This document shows, piece by piece, positions 24,035 to 35,429 of a stretch of DNA of 64,000 bases. The notes under the pieces are model-generated. The model worked only from the letters and a program-made list of their open reading frames with translations, was not told where the DNA came from and searched no databases. How positions within the stretch are numbered: position 1 is the stretch's first letter; every line of letters starts with the position of its first letter. The translations under genes were made by a program, and so were the position numbers. Source of the stretch: Chinchilla lanigera (taxonomy: Eukaryota; Chordata; Mammalia; Rodentia; Chinchillidae); assembly GCF_000276665.1 (NCBI RefSeq), contig NW_004955480.1, forward strand, positions 7,278,565-7,342,564, in the 5' to 3' direction.

Positions 24035-24190
24035 GATGCTTACGTTGTATCATGTAATTTAATTTCACCTAGTTCTCACCAAAAATCCATGAAATAGGTT
24101 TTCTGCAGATAAAGTGACAGCTCAGAGAAATGAAGTAATTGTTTCAAGGTCACACAGTAATTATGGAGCAGAGCTGGAGTTTGGATCCTC
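24035..24190 (-). repeat. MIR SINE
   Basis: Antisense MIR: TTCACCTAGTTCTCACCAAA, GAAATAGGTTTTCTGCAGAT, AGGTCACACAGTAATTATGG and GAGCTGGAGTTTGGATCC. Confidence 0.65.
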
Positions 24191-24689
24191 AAATTCATGT
24201 TTATTTCTACTGTAATATGCAAAAAACATTATTGAAAGTGGCCATGTAGACTGTATTATAACGCTCTCTTCTTCTTGGTAAAGCATCCTGACAGTTTCTG
24301 TAAGTCTTGCCTCCAAGTCAAGGAGTAGAAAGAGCTGTTTCATTGAAAGAGAAGGAGCACAGGGGCAGGGGTAACTGGAGAATGTCAGGTTTTCCCCTGC
24401 ACTGGCCTGGCCTACAGACTCCCCTCTTTCCCCTGAATCAAGAAGCAGCTTTCCAAAGAAGGCTGGAAGTTGCTTAGAGACAACAATTAGATAATTGGTT
24501 CTGAAGAAGGGGACTTACTAGATCAGGAGTCGTTATCTGCTCAATGACACTTTCATCTGAAGTAGAATCACATAGATCCTTAAAAATCATCTTGCGTGAT
24601 CTGATGAATTTCTTCCCCACATTTTAGGAGGAAATAGAATCCCAGGACCGAGCCTCAAGTCCAATCAGATTTTAAGGCCAAATCAGTAC

Positions 24690-24785
24690 CTAGCATATAG
24701 GGGCATCATGAGGATTTCATGTTTATAAAGCACTTTGCACAAAACCTGGCACATACTAGGAATATATTTGTTGAGTAAAAATTCA
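24690..24785 (+). repeat. MIR 3' end
   Basis: ATAAAGCACTTTGCACAAAA, CCTGGCACATACTAGGAATA and TTTGTTGAG form the usual sense 3' end. Confidence 0.55.
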
Positions 24786-25005
24786 GTGAGTGACGGTGTT
24801 ATCGTTGCTAGAACATGCGTTCCAAGGACAGCCTCTATTCCTGCATACAGCAGATGCTTAATAAAACGTTAGTGTATATAAAAAAAACTCTGCAACTGTA
24901 ATGAGCTCATATTATGAGAAATTCTTAAATCCATTGTTGCTCGTGAAGTGAGCGTATACCAGGGTATCTGGAGTACAGAAAATTGCAAAATCAAGACTAG
25001 GGGAT

Positions 25006-25225
25006 TGAGCCAGGGGTGATGGCACACACCTGTAATCTTAGCACAGGGGGAGTGAGGAGGGTTGCAAGTTTGAGCCCAGCCTGGGCAACTTAGCGATTTA
25101 GCAGTAGCCTGTCATTAAATTTAAGAAATGTAAAGTGTTAAAATTAAAATTAAAAAAGGGTTAGGGTTGTAGGTTGGAGAGAAGGCCCTGTGGGTTCAAT
25201 TCCCAGTACTGAAAGAAAATAAAAG
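25006..25225 (+). repeat. B1-ID dimer (MEN/B1-dID type)
   Basis: The left monomer is B1 (GGTGATGGCACACACCTGTA, ATCTTAGCAC, then TTTGAGCCCAGCCTGGGCAA). An A-rich linker leads to a diverged ID monomer (GGGTTAGGGTTGTAGGTTGG ... CCCTGTGGGTTCAATTCCCA) with an A-rich tail. Such dimers are known from squirrel-related rodents. Confidence 0.85.
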
Positions 25226-25239
25226 ATTAAGAGTTTGTA

Positions 25240-25810
25240 CAATTCCTCTCCCAAATTGGGAATTCATTTACACAAGGCTCTAAAAATTTAATGAGCTGAA
25301 GGGAAAGTATTGCATATAAAAATGTTTGGAGCGTCAAGTCTTAACTGTGTAAATGCGTGCAATTGCACACAGCTCTGAAATGCTCAATTTGGCTGGAGAA
25401 GCAAATGTATACAACTCAAATCTTGTTTCTGGAGAGTATAGGTAAACACTTTGTAATACCTGAAGGGTCAATGCGTAATCTTCAATAAAGTGCTGATTTC
25501 TCAGTATGAAGCTCCCACCCCCCTTTACAACAGCAAGCAGAGAGAGGTGCTACATCAAATTACTTGATTAGCTATCTTTCAAAATTAAATTGGTTCTGAT
25601 CTGGATGTTGTCAAAAAAATATCCAAGGCCTGGGGAAGATTACAGTGTTTATAAATCAAAAGCAGCTGCTTCCATTTGTAATGGCTTTTGTTAAAAAGAG
25701 AGAGACAGAGAGAAATCCTGATTTGACAATATCCCTTGTAAGTTTGAGTTCACTACCAGTGTGAAAAACAGAAAAGGTATTAAAGTGTAAAGAACAGGTC
25801 TTATCCTGGA
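25240..25810. other. Repeat-poor AT-rich stretch; candidate conserved non-coding DNA
   Basis: No interspersed repeat is visible, in contrast to its surroundings. It has several homeodomain-like AT motifs (ACTTGATTAGC, AAAATTAAATTGG) and AT-rich words such as CATTTGTAATGGCTTTTG. Function is inference only. Confidence 0.35.
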
Positions 25811-26324
25811 AATTCTAAAATGCCCTTCACTGCCGTAGTGGTGTGCAGTGTTGGCCTGGGTTTCAAGAATGAAAGCTAACCCACAGTTGGTAATGACAGG
25901 TAGTTATGTAAATAGATTTTCAGAATCAAGAAATTGGACTTTCCTAGAAAATAGCGGTGAGCAGAACAGATGGGATGCTAAAAAATAGTCCTGGTTCACA
26001 GGAGCGTGCATAGCTCTCATTTGCACACTGTACTAGGTCCCAGATTACTTACTGATAGATCCACTAGGCTACTGTGATTTAACAATTTATAGTGAGTACG
26101 TTGCTTTGGATTCCAGGTATTTTTCTGCTTCTATTTCATTCCCAGTAAGAGGAGAAGCTAAACCCTGGGCTCCCTGGAAAAACAGCAGGAACTTCAGTAC
26201 CCATGTTTCCTGTTTGTGGCTCCATGATCTCCAAACTTCTGGTGTTTTCCATCCCAGTTATCAAGGAAAGAATATCATAACTCCATCCACCTGTTTTGCC
26301 TCCTGTTCTAGGGTGCAGGCTGAC

Positions 26325-26510
26325 TTCACCATTAAGCAGACCTGAGTTTGAATCCTACCTTTAACCTTTGGTAGGGTCGCTATGCTGTCCAAACTGATCA
26401 GCCTTGTGCAGGTCTTACTTTGTAAAATGTGACAAGTAAAACCTGGTGTAGTGGGCTCTGAAGACCTTTTTGTAAGGATTCAGTGGCTAATGCTTAGTGA
26501 GTGTGTAATT
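26325..26510 (+). repeat. MIR SINE
   Basis: AAGCAGACCTGAGTTTGAAT, CCTACCTTTAACC, TGTAAAATGTGACAAG and AAGGATTCAGTGGCTAATGC follow the MIR order. A B1-ID dimer begins immediately downstream. Confidence 0.65.
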
Positions 26511-26514
26511 ACTT

Positions 26515-26713
26515 TTTTTCAGTACTGGGGATTCAATCCAGAGCCTTCACTCTGAGCTCCATCTCCAACCCTTTTCTTGTGAGTGTGTGTTTGTTTGTTT
26601 GTTTGTTTCTGGTCTCAATAACTTATTAAATTGTCCAGCTTGAACTTGAGAAACTCCTGCCTCAGCCTCCTAGACTGGTGGGATTGCAAGCATGTGCCAC
26701 TATACCTGGCTCC
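26515..26713 (-). repeat. B1-ID dimer (antisense)
   Basis: The antisense ID monomer (CAGTACTGGGGATTCAATCC ... CTCTGAGCTCCATCTCCAAC) is followed by a GTTT-repeat linker. The antisense B1 monomer comes next (AACTCCTGCCTCAGCCTCCT, GGGATTGCAAGCATGTGCCA). Confidence 0.88.
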
Positions 26714-26784
26714 ACTGTTGTTATTAATGCTAGTACTTTGAAAGAACATAAAGGGGTAGCATTGCACCTGCTGCATGTCCTCAC

Positions 26785-26900
26785 ATAAATAACTGCAACT
26801 CTGAGCCTCAATTACATCATCTGTAAAATGGTCATAACATATCCATCTTATCTGGGGTTTATGCAAATTAAATGAAACATTTGATGTGAATCTGGGAGCA
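26785..26900 (+). repeat. MIR fragment
   Basis: GAGCCTCAATTACATCATCT, GTAAAATGGTCATAACA and GGGTTTATGCAAATTAAATG. Confidence 0.6.
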
Positions 26901-26999
26901 CTTACTTATTTTGTGTGATTGCTATTTAAGGCTCCAACTTCAAATAAAAACTAATGTGTCTCATTCCCTGTCAGTCATGGGGTCAGAGAGCCTTGTATG

Positions 27000-27112
27000 T
27001 CTGGTTCTCTAGTTTCTCCATCTCCTACTTTGATGTCCCACTCACTGAAGGCACTTAGTGAATATTCATAGAGTGAATGAATGAGCACGTGCATGCATGA
27101 ATGAATGAACAG
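27000..27112 (+). repeat. L2-like LINE 3' end
   Basis: Ends with GGCACTTAGTGAATATTCAT, AGAGTGAATGAATGAG and further GAATGAATG words, the typical L2 3' terminus. Confidence 0.55.
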
Positions 27113-27119
27113 AAGTTTT

Positions 27120-28470
27120 AGGTAGCGCCTCATCTGCCCTGCCCCTTTTGGATTCTGGTATGTAGTTACTCTCCGCTACCTGCCTGTATTGCTGGATTCT
27201 CTGCAGCTTGCATCACCCCAGGAGAAGATTCTCCCCACCTCCTGGCATCTTCTCAGGCCATTTCCGCCCGTTGCCTCTCCCCCTCCCCCACCAGTGTGTG
27301 TTCAGGGAATGCAAACTAATTTAACCGAAGCCAAATATCATTAGGAGAGTAAATCTGCTGCCACTGTTACTGCTAGAGTAGCAGAAAAAAAAATCATCTA
27401 GTGCATTCCAAAATGAAATCTCCTCTGGCTGCTTCTGGGACCCCTACAGTCACTGTAATAGCTGTGCGGCTACAGACTGCCCTGTTCCCCACCAGCCTGG
27501 ACAGGAAGGAGTTAATTGAATGGCAGGCCCCCTTTGCTGCTAGCAGGGTTGGGGTTCAGGGAGAACACCCCTCTATAAAGTTACTTTTTGCTAGGCATTT
27601 ACTCTTACCCATTGGACACAAGGCAGGTTCCAAATCTCAAGCTGTTTCTTTCTCCTGTTATTCATTCATTGTTCATCCCTGGATATTTCTCATTGCTCTT
27701 CCACTGAGCCAGGCACTGCGCTGAGCAACTAGGAGCCCAGCAGAGAGCTGCAGCTGCTCCCAGTAGTCTCACTTCAGAGTGATGTGGCAAAAGACTGACC
27801 AAGGTCCAAGATGCTTTTTGGTTTCTGGTCAACCACCTGGCTAAACCCCACCCCATGTACCTCTCAGGGACAGGAAAGCTTAGGATGTGAAGGCACCTTC
27901 ACCATAACAAGCGTATCCCTCAGCTTTGATTTCTATGTTGTGTTGCCTGAGGTGGGGGAGCCTGATGGCACAGAGCACCCCCTTTTCATTGTTCCCCCTA
28001 AAGTCTCTCCTCAGTAGTCCCTTGGTGTCTTATGTAGGCAGAGAGCAAAGCATGTCTTGCTCGCTGCAAAATCTGAGGATCCAGTCAGAAAGATGTCGAG
28101 TTTCTTGCTTCTCTTGCTATGGATGAGGAGCTCCTGAGGAAGCTCCTGGGACTTTCTCAAAGCTAAACCTGAGCATTTTGAAGCCTCACTGCTACCTTAT
28201 GCCTGACTTCAACAGCAAGTAGGGGGCACGCAGGGACCACAGAGGACGGCGCCTATGCTGACCCTGTGCTTCATCAAGCCCTTTATGTAGGGAAGTGAGG
28301 TGTATCCTCCCAGCCATTCCATGATGTGGTAAGTGTCCTCACTTGTGAGTGACAGAACCAGCAGGAAGTGGCAGAACCACGGTCTGAAGGAGACTCTGCC
28401 TCTCTTTTGTTACTATAGCTCACTATGGTCACTTAGAATAAATCTTACCATGCCTTCTTTTATTACTTAT
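27120..28470. other. Unannotated, locally GC-richer intronic sequence
   Basis: An old-repeat segment may lie near 27690-27810. Otherwise I see no gene. The longest frames (27401-27724 +, about 107 codons) have no recognised domain. Confidence 0.4.
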
Positions 28471-28472
28471 TA

Positions 28473-28561
28473 TGTATTCTTTCTCTGTTTTTTCTTTCTA
28501 TTTGAGGCAGGGTTCTGCCTTTCTTCTGTATTCTTTCTCTTTGAGGCAGGGTTCTGCCTTT
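28473..28561 (+). repeat. Short tandem duplication
   Basis: A 22-bp block, TTTGAGGCAGGGTTCTGCCT plus TT, occurs at 28501-28522 and again at 28540-28561. The linked TGTATTCTTTCTCT occurs at 28473 and 28527. Confidence 0.85.
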
Positions 28562-28696
28562 ATTGATCACTGTATGTTCCGAGTTCTTAGCACAACTCTG
28601 TCATATCTGAGCTGCTGAATATGTGCTTATTGAATAAAGCAGAGAACAAATGAGCTCCCAGTAGCTCTTCCTTCCTTAGCAGAACAAATCATCAAA

Positions 28697-28790
28697 CTAG
28701 GCACGTAGTTCAGTAGCAGAACATGCGCCTAACATATATGAGGCCCTGGGTTCTATTCCTGCCACTGCAAAAGTAAGATAAAAACAAACC
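28697..28790 (+). repeat. ID SINE (older type)
   Basis: TAGGCACGTAGTTCAGTAGC, AGAACATGCGCCTAACATAT, GAGGCCCTGGGTTCTATTCC and an A-rich tail. The right half has the CCCTGGGTT type rather than the TCATGAGTT type of the younger copies. Confidence 0.85.
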
Positions 28791-29974
28791 AAAACAACAT
28801 TCTGTTTATCTCAGAGAAAAGCTTTTCACTTCTGTTTTGTGACTTACATTACTTAAGTATCAACAGTGAACACCTCCCTTCCCGCCCCCGTACACTTACT
28901 GGGGAAGGAAATCAGTCGTGTGTTCAACTTGTGAGAACTGAGAGAAGCTGAGATGGCAGGACCGTGTTCATAAAGGATTTGGGAGTAGAATGTACAGGAC
29001 TCAGCTCAGTGACGACCAAGGTTGACATAAGAGGAGAAAACATTTAAGGGATCCGTGGCAGCCAGATCCCTCGCCTTAATGTCTGTGTCAACCACTTGCT
29101 TGCCTCCTGAAGCCTGCGCCTGCGTGTTTGTGTTTCCTGTTGCAACGTGTGTGCATGTTGCATGCCCAAGTAGCCAGGGAGACTGAGAATTCTTTTAGGG
29201 CAGGAGTGGTTTGCTTGCCCAGGCCTTGGTTCCTCAAGCCTGAAGTGACTCATAGTCAGCACATACACAGTAGGGATTGCTAAGTGATAGGCAGACTTCT
29301 GGGTTCAGTAGCACAATAGATAAATAAAAACTTCTGTATCTGAGATTGCATTCTAGTTGGGGTGAGGCAGACAACAAACAAACACTTAGAAGAGCAAAGC
29401 AGGTGCTCAAAACTTTGTGGCTCATAATGCTGTGTGTAGCACTTGCTAGTGTTGTGAGGGATTCTCCCTGTAACCTGAGTGGTTCACAAGAGGATTAAGA
29501 ACCCAGAAATGTCCTACTGGAAGATGGGCTGACCTAGGAGTTACTGAGCCTGAGGATCATGTGGTTGTATGATTCCGTCCATTCCATTCTGGTTGAGAAG
29601 AAATTCAATTAAAATAGGTATATATTTAAACTTTCTTCTTAAGATATTTGGTCCAAGCATTTGAGCTCCATTGAAGTGATTGTTAATATCAGGAAATGAA
29701 TATCCGATTACAGTTTTCTAAGGGGAGTCCCTTAGCAGCAAGCAGAATCTCATCTTATCATATCTTCTGCATAATTCATTTTGGAAAAAGTCCCTTTCAT
29801 TTTGCTTTTAAGACTTGAGGCAGAAAATGAAGCTGGTTTGAGGGTCATAAGCATTTTAACATTTTTGGATGAGCAAAAATATCTAATGTGATTCCAGGAA
29901 TAGATCCTGAAATGTGTATTTCTTGAGAAATGGAGGAGGAAGTAAGTCTTTTCCATAGGAAGCTTAGATAATTT

Positions 29975-30345
29975 TATTAGTCAGCTTTCCTGCTGCTGAG
30001 ACAAATTACCCGATACCTACAATTTAAAGATGGAGAGATTTAACCTGGCTCATGATCCAAGGATTCAGTTACATGGCTGGCTCCAAGGCAGAAATATCAT
30101 GGAAGAAGGGAGTGCAGGAGCAAAGCTGCTTAGTTCATGGTAGTGGTGAAGCAGAACAGAACAGTGTCAGACAGAAGGGATGAGAGACTAGATACAGACC
30201 TCAAGGTCAGCCTTCATGACCCATCCAAACACCCCCTGATGTGTGTTTTCCTCCTCTTGGGTGAATCTCAAGCCAAGCAAGTTGACAATATTAAGCTTAA
30301 CCCTTGCTGCAATGTTCTCAGCTGGTGGCGTACAAGCTAGTGATG
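29975..30345 (-). repeat. ERVL-MaLR solo LTR (antisense)
   Basis: Antisense MaLR start TTAGTCAGCTTTCCTGCTGC, TGAGACAAATTACCCGATAC, then TGGCTCATGATCCAAGGATT. It continues into CATGACCCATCCAAACACCC. No retroviral gene is attached. Confidence 0.7.
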
Positions 30346-31479
30346 GAGTGTGAATCTATAAGCCAGTGGCAGGTATGATGTCAACACTTCCCTCTTTATT
30401 CACCATGCATTTCTCAGAAGCCACTCCCCAGGCTTGATCAGAATTTATTCTCACAATTACAGGACGTTACTTCTCTACTCTCACGTGTCTTTCTGCTCTG
30501 CTGCCGTGCCTTTGCTGCCGCAGTGGACACTGCTTTCATCTCGCACTGTGGTCTGTTGGCAGAGCCAGAATGGCATGAAATCCTTGAGATGAGGATGGAT
30601 GCATGACAGAGGCACACCTCCCCACCCTCACCCCACAGGCTGTTTCTCAGCAAGGCATGGCAAGTTCTCTTCTGTTCTAGCCTGGCCTGCCGTAAAACTT
30701 GGCCCAGAAACTGTAGGAGAAAGGCAGGCACTGCTTGTGCTTGGTCTAGTCCCTGCTTTTTCTGAGTGCTGGGCAAAAATTCAGTGCTCAGTGGGGTGTC
30801 CAGGCCTCCTGCATGGAGCCACATGTATCATCCACACAGACTTTCTCATCAGCTCACTTCTAGCTCAGCCGCCCATGGAATTTCTTCCAGGCTTAAAAAA
30901 ATTATTTTCCACAAAACTGATTATATATATACTATTATAAAATACAGATATGTTATATTATATATAATTAGATATTGCTCTGCTATATCATGAGTATCTT
31001 TGCATGCCACTATTAGTAATTAAAAAATAACACCTTTTCTTGATTATAAAACAGTGCTCATTCCATTATAGCAAAGTAGGTCCTGTGGGGAAATAGCCAA
31101 GTGGTGATGTGCTCCTAAACGATGTGTTGTGTTACTGTTTATTTTGGAGACAAGAAGAGCGGAATTGCACAAGTATATGACAGAGCGGGGACAGAGTCAT
31201 TGTTAGAACTTCAAAGGGAGGAGATGAGTGTACTGTGAGATCTCGTTGGCACTGGACCACAGACAGCCCTGAATGGCGTGCTGAGGAGTGGAAACTTTAT
31301 CCCCGGGGTTGAGCAGCAGTGGGAAGGAGTGGAGGCGAATTTTAAGAAAGGCTCGGCATCTTTGCTTAACTCATCTTTGGCCTCCTCTGTCTCTGAACCT
31401 GTGTCTGCACCCTGGACCACTCCTCTTAATCAAAGATTCACAGAGACCCTTGTGCTTGGGGTCAGCTTCTGAGACTCTG

Positions 31480-32420
31480 GAAAGAGATGATGTTTCCTAT
31501 CACCCTGTTGTGGTCTGAGGTTATTGCACGGAGAAACAATACTAATACCAGACAATATTTTATAAGACTATTTGTAACAATCACCCAAAAATCATATACA
31601 AAGAGAGTACAGGAAATCTATCCACACACTAAAGACCAAAGAATCCTGCTGAGGGTCTGGATCCCACAATAATGTCCTGCATGAGTTCAGCTGAAGACCT
31701 AGAGCCTGTAACAATGCCTCCTTTGAGTCCAGCTGGAGGCCTAGAGCCCATGACAATGCCTTATGCAGGCCTGTTTCAAGGGTCTGTGCTGGGAAGGCCC
31801 AAAGGTCAGTGGTGGAAGCTAGAAAGTCTGTGCCAGGAGGATGACGGACCTGTGCTAGCAAGCTGAGGAATCTGAACTGGAGCCAGGAAGCAATACTCAA
31901 AGTAAGAACCAGAGCTCCCCTGAAAAGTACCACAGCCATCCTCAGCAACAGTGAGGTCCCGAGCTCCTCCAGTGATGAGGACAGCTGAGTTCCCATCAGG
32001 AAAGCCAATGCAACAGGCTTCTCCAGGAGACTGAGTAGTGCACCTTCTTCCCCTTTGGAGCCAGGAAGTGATGCTCAAAGTGAGGACCAGAGCTCCCCCA
32101 AAGTGAAATGAAGCTATTCTCAGTGACAAGGTCCAGAGCTCCTTAGATGATGAAAACAGTAGAGTTTATCAGGGAAGCCAGCATGAAAAGTCCTCCAAGA
32201 AAACTAATATCTCGTTATAGCTTCTAACAGTACCCAGCAGCTTCTCTCAGCATCCAAAAGCCTACTTCTTCTTCTCCAGGTCTGCCTCTTCTGTTGCTGG
32301 CAACAATCCTCAGGTGGGCCTCCCACACCCAGCATCGTGCTGGTTCAGTTCAGCTGGGTGTTGTTACAACTTAACCACCAGTTGTCAGTCTACCACATGT
32401 CCTTTGAGGACAAGGGGAAT
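31480..32420. repeat. Unclassified repeat-like segment with internal tandem duplications
   Basis: A 34-bp-scale motif (GTTCAGCTGAAGACCTAGAG at 31685; GTCCAGCTGGAGGCCTAGAG at 31729) is repeated with about 44-bp spacing. A block of about 130 bp anchored by GGAGCCAGGAAG occurs at 31880-32010 and again near 32056-32180. The two blocks share ATACTCAAAGTAAGAACCAG / ATGCTCAAAGTGAGGACCAG. Antisense frames of about 138 and 107 codons overlap these blocks in different frames, so a protein is unlikely. It may be a degraded LTR. Confidence 0.55.
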
Positions 32421-32599
32421 GGTGTGGGGTGTTAGAGTTCCATCCTTCCTAGTGGTCCATTAGAAATCACTTCATCTAGTGCACAGCCTCCTAAGTTTTC
32501 AGGTCCAAAAGCCAAGATCCAGGGAGAGGGACAAGTTAGAAAGAATTATTAAATTGTATAATTGGTACAAATGCATGTCTTTGGCATAAACCTTGCATG

Positions 32600-32795
32600 A
32601 GCTTCAGTCTTGGTATCAGTAACCACGCGTTACTTGTGTAGCTCTCAAAAATGTTAGTTTCTTCCTCTGTAAAGTGGGACAATAAAGTACTTGCCTCCTA
32701 ACACTATTGGTGGGACCAAATGGGCCAAAGCATGTAAAATATCTTGCACAGGCTCTTGGCACCTATAAATATTTTCAGGTACCAGTGACTATTAC
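32600..32795 (+). repeat. MIR SINE
   Basis: GAGCTTCAGTCTTGGTATCA, GTTTCTTCCTCTGTAAAGTG, GTGGGACCAAATGGGCCAAA and ATCTTGCACAGGCTCTTGGC follow MIR order. Confidence 0.65.
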
Positions 32796-32799
32796 TGTC

Positions 32800-33825
32800 G
32801 TCATCATAATCACTAGCACTAGTAGTATCTGTCATCTGATATCATATGGTGAGAACAAAGCAAATCTCCCATCACCATGGCCCTGGACATTGGCTTGGTA
32901 AGAAGTCCTTAAGGATAACTCTACCTGCTGGTAACCTAATCTAACATTTTGGCTCACAAGAACCTTGAAGACTGAGACTTTAGAAACACAATGTGTTTCT
33001 GCACCCAGTGTGATGAGGGCCGGGGACTCTCAGCAGTGGGTTTATGCTGAAGAGGCACGTTGCTCCTGGCCTGGTCTCCCTAATATCACAGCACAGTTAG
33101 CTCACTGATTTCTTTCATCCCATGTAGAGAAAGGTAGGGTCCTGCCTGTGGCTGGCTTTCAAGTACAATTAGGAGATAGTTTTGTTTAGAACTCCACTTC
33201 CTATGCCTGCTCGGAGTGTACGTGAGCCTTCTGTACTTCCACATGGCCACCCATGTGGGTAACAAAACTTCCCACTTGGGAGATTAGTCAGAAGCCCAGC
33301 CTCCATGCCCTGCGTGTTTACGAGCCATGCACCCATGGATATGGCTCGCACTGACTCTCACTTGGCTTTCTTCCTGTATCAGGGTGCAACAGTGATGAAT
33401 ACTTGGTCAGGTGAGGGACGACAAATCCTAATAAGCCACGCTTTCCAATTTATGTTATTATCTTGAAAGGCACTAATCCACTGGGAAGTTGAGTGCTAGA
33501 GGAAGGTTGAGAGGGTTTAAGTCACTGAAGGGTGTTTTCGGGTCTCTATCCCACCTGTCTATGAGGTAGCCTCAAGGTGATACAGGGCCCAGAGGATGCC
33601 CTTCTTCTTTAGCTAGGGGCTCTCCCCACTTGGCTTCTGTTGTATAGGATAGGAGGAGACTCATGGGTTAAGTGGGTAGGTGAGATGTAGGCCCCTTTAT
33701 GAAACTCAGATCCACAGAGACTATACACAAATGTGTGCCTCAGGAGAACTCACAGTTGAGCGACTTGGGGATCTGAAACTACTAATAGTGTGTGAACAGG
33801 TGTGGGAGTAGAGAGAGACAAGAGA
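32800..33825. other. Unannotated intronic sequence
   Basis: No gene or repeat assigned; only short unsupported frames. Confidence 0.45.
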
Positions 33826-33829
33826 GACC

Positions 33830-33995
33830 TCTGGAGCCAGTTGGGACTAGGTCTCAACCGTAAATATGCCTTAGTTCATTTTGGATTTAGTTGCCTCATC
33901 TGTAAATGGGAATATTAACACTTTCTCTCAGATTTATGGTGGGGATTAGATAGGAGGTGAGCAGCATGCTGGCATTATAAATCAACTATGCAGGC
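33830..33995 (+). repeat. MIR SINE
   Basis: TTAGTTGCCTCATCTGTAAA, TGGGAATATTAACACTTTCT and GGGGATTAGATAGGAGGTGA. Confidence 0.6.
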
Positions 33996-34064
33996 AAATA
34001 ACCAATAACTAGTCAATAAATTACATTTTTTTTTACTTATGTGTTGCCTACATAGAAAAGACGT

Positions 34065-34240
34065 GTTCCACGAACTAAGTAGTTGTATTATTACTTCCAT
34101 TTTGCATGAAATTAGATTAAAACACAAAGGTTAAGCAACTTGTCAAAGTCATTCACCAAGTATGTGACAGAACTTGGGTTTGAACTTAGGTATCTGGTGC
34201 TGAAACCTATTCTTTCAAGCACTGTGCTATCTTGTCTTCT
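34065..34240 (-). repeat. MIR SINE
   Basis: Antisense MIR: TTATTACTTCCATTTTGCAT, AAAGGTTAAGCAACTTGTCA and AGAACTTGGGTTTGAACTTA. Confidence 0.68.
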
Positions 34241-34489
34241 CCAAGTGAACCAATTCAGACTGTAACTGGTCCATCTAAGGCATAGGCAGCTATGGTTGGA
34301 GTGGCTTGAACATGGGAGAGAATGTAAGGAGGACAGAGATATGAGAGTGACAGATGGGTTGTGGAGGGCCTTGCAGACTATTCTAAAGTCTTTGCTTTTC
34401 TGTACATTACTTGGGAAGCTACTGGGGACTTAAGCAGAAAAGAGGCATGGGTTACATTTTGAACCTCTGCATGCTAGCTCTTGTTTTGC

Positions 34490-34720
34490 TTCTAATAGCA
34501 GCTGGAATTTCTTGAATGCTAGCTACATACATTATTATGTAGCTAAACTCCTTCTGTGTGCTTTCTCACTTAATTAGTAAACCAAATTCGCAAGATGGGA
34601 ACCACTAACCCCAATTTACAGATGAGGAAACCATGACTTAAAAAGGTTCAGAAACTGGTCACAGACCTCATAGCTTGCAAACAGCATAATCATGTTTTAA
34701 CTTTGAGCTGTCTGACCCCA
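34490..34720 (-). repeat. MIR SINE
   Basis: Antisense MIR: CTTCTGTGTGCTTTCTCACT, CCCCAATTTACAGATGAGGA, AACCATGACTTAAAAAGGTT and CTTTGAGCTGTCTGACCCCA. Confidence 0.68.
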
Positions 34721-35224
34721 AAGCAGTGTTCTCTTCCTCTCCTATCTCTGGAGTATCTTTGTCTGTTGCTGTTTTGCTGTCCTGGTGCAAAGACTTGGCT
34801 TCAAATGGTCGTAGGAAGAGCAGACACCAGAACTGGGCTGGTGCTCCTCATATTAGATCCATCAACATCAAGGAGAAGGATCTGTTCGTGCAACACAGCC
34901 TCTTATTCTATCTCACCCAGTCAATCACACAGGTGGGAAAAGTGGGACAGATGCCCACAGGGGTCAAAAAAGTTAAGACTCCCCGAGATGGTTGGCTGAA
35001 ATTGTAATTCTGACTCTATCTATGTCTAGTTGTGTGGTCTTAGGCACCAACACTTAACACAACATCCAGAGTACGACTTTGTGTTTTGGTATCTTCTCAG
35101 CCTTCACAAGATACTGCTAGTGTTTATTTCTTAGTGTATTTTCATCACTAGGAGCCTACTTGGACAGGTGGGAGAAGCCCGATGACTATTTGTCATATAA
35201 AACAAAATAATAGCTAGACATTTT

Positions 35225-35425
35225 GGAGTGTTTCCTCTCTCCCAGGCACATAATATGTATTATTGTTTCATCCTCACAACTATTTAAGAGTGGATAGTGT
35301 CACCATCCCATTTTATAGTTCAAGAAACTAAGGTTATCAAGGCATAGAAATGTGCTCCTGTTCACACAGATAAATATATAGAAAAGTGAGCCCAAGTTTC
35401 AGCCTTCTTGGATGTAAAATTAGAG
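35225..35425 (-). repeat. MIR SINE
   Basis: Antisense MIR: TTTCATCCTCACAACTATTT, CACCATCCCATTTTATAGTT, CAAGAAACTAAGGTTATCAA and GCTCCTGTTCACACAGATAA. Confidence 0.68.
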
Positions 35426-35429
35426 TGGA

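Noticed and set aside
31592..32129. Overlapping antisense frames of 138 and 107 codons with similar peptides
   Set aside because: The similarity reflects the underlying DNA duplication. The two copies use different frames, there is no splice or promoter context, and no protein family is recognised.
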